64,000 bases of DNA from Lepisosteus oculatus (taxonomy: Eukaryota; Chordata; Actinopteri; Semionotiformes; Lepisosteidae). The stretch is from contig NC_090700.1 of the NCBI RefSeq assembly GCF_040954835.1, positions 27,011,501 to 27,075,500 of the forward strand, read 5' to 3'. This document shows, piece by piece, positions 61,901 through 64,000 of this stretch. The notes beneath the pieces are model-generated. The model saw only the letters and a list, made by a program, of their open reading frames with translations, ran no database searches and had not been told where the DNA came from. Position 1 is the stretch's first letter; the number at the start of each line of letters is the position of its first letter. The translations under genes and the position numbers were made by a program.

Positions 61901-63692
61901 GTCTGATTGCTACAGACCTTTAATGCTTAATTTAAAACTGACTGCATAGTGCAATACTTATCATGTTTTGGGACCTCACTAGCTGGCCTTTCAGCGGATT
62001 CATCTTGACATGCCAGCAGGACAATGTGTGTAACAATGGCATTCTCTAACAGCAATACTGTGTAAGCCTCAGTCGTTACACTTGATTCCCACTGAACATC
62101 TACAGGATAAGCTGGGATGATACGTGGCACTGAAGAGTCAGAAAATGAACTGGCATATGGTTGTCCAGAGTCTATGAAAGGAATGAAAGTAGAGCCAAAA
62201 AAGAATCTCGGGGAAAGACAAAACCTTGATATACCAGTTAACTGAATGTTTTATACCTACAGTAAATGCCAAGAATATTAGGAACACAATACAATAAAAA
62301 TAATCTACTACATTAGCAGGGGGCTACAATGTAATTGCAGTCACTGAAACACAATGCAATGTAATGAATGCAATACTAGTCTGAAAAGACAAAAAATGTG
62401 GAAGAGGTGGAGATGTAGCAGCATCAAAAGCATTCAAGCATATGAATGTATGCTAGATAAATCAAGTGTCTCAAACTCTATAAGGGACAGAGTTTATTCT
62501 TTCTTTATTCAGCCTTTATTCTCTATTCTTCCTTATAAGAGAGCAAGCCTATATTAACCCAGTCTTCCAAACAGGCAAAAAAACTATTAGGGATCCGTGA
62601 CCATAGTAAGGCATGTTCTTAAATATTTACTCCAAGACTAAACAAATCCAGGTTCATTGGAATAATGGAAACAAATAATATGTGTACGATTAACATATTT
62701 TCTTGATTTGGCTCTGTGGACACTGGTCCTGCTATAGAGAACCCCCATTTGATTTCCTATTATTTATTTATTATTCCTATTCCTATTAGGTTTCATTACA
62801 ATCATATGTTTGCTGAAACAGGCCGATCCGAGTCACTCACCTACAATCTGAATGGCAATGGTAGCCTTGTCCTCCAGGCTTTCAATCTTCACTGTTACTT
62901 CGTACTTGCCAGAGTCCTTCCTCTCACTCTTACGGATGAACAAGATGGTGTCCGTGTCACTGTTGCGCACACTGGCCCTCTTAGGATCCAAGGGCTGGCC
63001 ATCCTTTGTCCAGATCACCTGAGGTTTTGGTTTGCCCTGTAGGTACAGCAGCAAGGTTCAAGACTGATTCCACTCAGCAAGCTGATCACCTAGGTCTGTG
63101 AACTCATAAAGAACATAAAATGTACCAGGTTGATTTCACAGAATACCACTGTTTAGTTCAATTAAGTGGTCTTGTACTTAGGTGCATATTAGGTAAATAT
63201 GAAAATATTCCATCTTATAAAAAGCAACAACTTTCACCACGCACATCTCACTTTAGAAGATGTAATTGTTTTTCATCTCTGACACAAATTTGGAACTCAA
63301 ACAGTGCAATGACAGTATCTTAGTACCACCTGGGAGAGATACACCTCCCACCAATGACATTTAGTATCACAAACAAAAGACAGACATGGGCAGGGTTACT
63401 ACTGTATGCAAAGACATTCCTTGTCATGATCATGGAGCACCACTGTATTGTCACAAAGAATGCATAGCCAGAACTGGAGACTGGCACAGTCTAAGAGCAG
63501 GCAAGCCCCTTTGTACAGTGGCTTTTAGCAGAGACCTCGTAGCACACATATTACAGATGTTTCTATGCATGGAAACCAAGTGGATCTTAAGCAAGATTCT
63601 TACATGGAAAGGGATGACAAGATTGACCTGCTCGCCCACTTTCTTGACAAAGGTCGTTCTCAGGTTGCGTGGAAGGCGAAGTTTGGGACGAT
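49929..63692 (-). CDS. mybph: Myosin-binding protein H-like gene, 3' part (C-terminal Ig-FnIII-Ig modules)
   Basis: Thick-filament protein of striated muscle; the C-terminal modules bind the myosin rod and titin. Exons in transcript order: 63692-63604, 63036-62841, 60617-60478, 58622-58463, 57376-57240, 53673-53487, and probably 49939-49929. All junctions are GT-AG and the phases fit. The product ends with an Ig domain ([10 protein letters not shown] to AIQIV), an FnIII domain ([20 protein letters not shown] to LAYVQKT) and a last Ig domain (PPKFTQPL to CKLDVK). [32 protein letters not shown] and YVQKTG fit MYBPH/MYBPHL better than MYBPC1-3, where Met-Glu usually precedes WF. Upstream modules lie beyond 64000, so MYBPH, MYBPHL and a MYBPC cannot be separated with certainty. 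It converges on smpd2. Confidence 0.85.
49940..53486. other. Last intron of the mybph-like gene (if the last exon is correct), nothing else recognised
   Basis: 3.5 kb of AT-rich DNA with no repeat boundary I could define apart from a GATTAT hexamer run near 52949-52972. Confidence 0.35.
53487..53673 (-). CDS. mybph: mybph-like exon: second half of the last Ig domain
   Basis: Acceptor CATCATTAG, donor GTAAAG. Encodes [10 protein letters not shown], then [20 protein letters not shown] (the D-x-G-x-Y-x-C Ig signature) and CKLDVK, ending in phase 1. Reading through the donor meets a stop after Gly-Lys-Val-Lys, an alternative end if the intron were retained. Confidence 0.93.
54566..55160 (-). pseudogene. 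hAT transposon remnant: C-terminal dimerisation domain and 3' terminus
   Basis: On the minus strand, 55156-54923 reads [40 protein letters not shown] and [16 protein letters not shown]. This is the hAT C-terminal dimerisation block (LPVTVASAERSFSKLKLIK type) of ZMYM1-like transposases. Downstream, GGGGCCCCTTTTCAAGATCT leads to CTAGGAGTGGCCCTAAG at about 54566-54582, a hAT-like terminus. Only the 3' part remains. Lies in a mybph-like intron. Confidence 0.72.
57240..57376 (-). CDS. mybph: mybph-like exon: linker and first half of the last Ig domain
   Basis: Acceptor TTTTCTGCAG, donor GTAAGG. Encodes [20 protein letters not shown], then [20 protein letters not shown] with the first Ig cysteine, and RGNPK, phase 0 out. 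Confidence 0.92.
58463..58622 (-). CDS. mybph: mybph-like exon: second half of the FnIII domain
   Basis: Acceptor TTCTGGTTTCAG, donor GTGAGA. Encodes [19 protein letters not shown], then [18 protein letters not shown], then [16 protein letters not shown] is the hallmark G-strand region of this FnIII module. Confidence 0.95.
58640..60000. other. mybph-like intron, nothing recognised
   Basis: AT-rich noncoding DNA; open frames at 59028-59331 are unremarkable. Confidence 0.35.
60005..60200 (+). repeat. Penelope-like repeat with an inverted partial copy
   Basis: An inverted head (TTATTCCATGCTGAAAAGAG with AGAAAACACATTTTGG-like text) is followed by a forward copy: CCAAAGCCGAAATGTTGTGT, TTCAGCATGGAATAAAC, TTGTTCCTTTGTAGCCTACA and CATGCTGACACAGC. 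Same design as 29261-29420, more decayed. Lies in a mybph-like intron. Confidence 0.68.
60478..60617 (-). CDS. mybph: mybph-like exon: first half of the FnIII domain
   Basis: Acceptor TGTCATTCTGCAG, donor GTGAGT. Encodes [20 protein letters not shown], then [20 protein letters not shown] and KADKKTG. Phase fits the flanking exons exactly. Confidence 0.95.
60620..62835. other. mybph-like intron with an unexplained open segment at 61598-61876
   Basis: The plus-strand frame 61598-61876 (92 codons, [20 protein letters not shown] and so on) shows no family I recognise, and no splice evidence supports it. The rest is AT-rich noncoding DNA. Confidence 0.3.
62841..63036 (-). CDS. mybph: mybph-like exon: second half of an Ig domain
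   Basis: Acceptor TGTACCTACAG, donor GTGAGT. Encodes [17 protein letters not shown], then [20 protein letters not shown] and [19 protein letters not shown]. The DSGKYEV block is the Ig signature without the second Cys, as in the matching domain of MYBPH. Confidence 0.95.
63604..63692 (-). CDS. mybph: mybph-like exon: first part of the Ig domain
   Basis: Acceptor TTTTCTGATCTCAG, donor GTAAGA. Encodes [20 protein letters not shown] and QVNLVIPFH, joined in phase 0 to GKPKPQ. The exon before it lies beyond the window or in 63693-64000, where I see none. Confidence 0.93.
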
Positions 63693-64000
63693 CTGAGATC
63701 AGAAAAGGAAGGTAACCAAACAAATAGTTTACAAATCAAAGGTTACTTTAATTTAACCTTTACATGATCTAAAAATAAACCATCTTATCTTATCAGAGAG
63801 GGCAGGAACAATGGTCCCTGACAACAATAATTCATCTTGATTGTTGTCATTTTGAGATCTGATTGACATACAGTAATTGTACTATTTGCAATAGTAATAC
63901 ATTATATTGACTAGAAAAACAACTTTTAAGCAGCCAATGGAACATATTGAGAGCTCTGTTAGTTAAAGTAAAAGGAAAACTCAGTAAAAACTCAGGCTAA
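63693..64000. other. mybph-like intron, window end
   Basis: AT-rich with no coding signature; the next upstream exon must lie outside the window. Confidence 0.5.

Overview
This is a vertebrate nuclear genomic window, most likely from a ray-finned fish. The genes are split by GT-AG introns of up to about 7 kb, and the rest is AT-rich noncoding DNA full of old transposons. The repeat mix points to a fish: a Tc1-like element with long inverted repeats, L2/CR1/Rex1-like LINEs, 5S-rRNA-derived and tRNA-derived SINEs, hAT remnants, Penelope-like repeats and solo LTRs. I cannot name the species; a non-teleost such as gar or bowfin is possible but unproven.

Layout. 1-2210 looks like the 3' end of an unidentified plus-strand transcript, ending near an AATAAA at 2198. 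2600-19240 holds no host exon I can recognise and is mostly layered repeats: SINEs, the Tc1 element, Penelope-like tandem repeats, four LTR-type insertions and an L2-like LINE. 19240-47107 carries the plus-strand gene for neutral sphingomyelinase (smpd2). It has a promoter-like region and a probable noncoding first exon near 19.2-19.85 kb, then ten coding exons from 23019 to 47107. All ten join in frame to a 432-residue protein with the expected active-site residues and two C-terminal membrane segments. 49.6-64.0 kb carries, on the minus strand, the 3' half of a myosin-binding protein gene of the MYBPH/MYBPHL type. Six clear exons encode the final Ig-FnIII-Ig modules, and a probable tiny last exon lies near 49.93 kb. 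Its 5' part lies beyond 64000. The two genes converge tail to tail about 2.5 kb apart.

The two genes share no obvious pathway: one is a membrane lipid hydrolase, the other a sarcomere protein. Their adjacency is genomic context only.

The most notable nongenic structures are these. (1) A 538-bp miniature LTR retrotransposon (20548-21085) has two 238-bp LTRs, a 62-bp interior with a tRNA-Leu-type primer-binding site and a purine tract, and a 4-bp target duplication. Its LTRs carry a correctly spaced tRNA-like A box and B box. (2) A diverged solo LTR of the same family sits inside the LINE at 18068-18286. (3) Dispersed Penelope-like repeats include one copy with an intact hammerhead-ribozyme core (43971-44010, minus) and one copy forming a 45-bp near-perfect palindrome (29261-29370).
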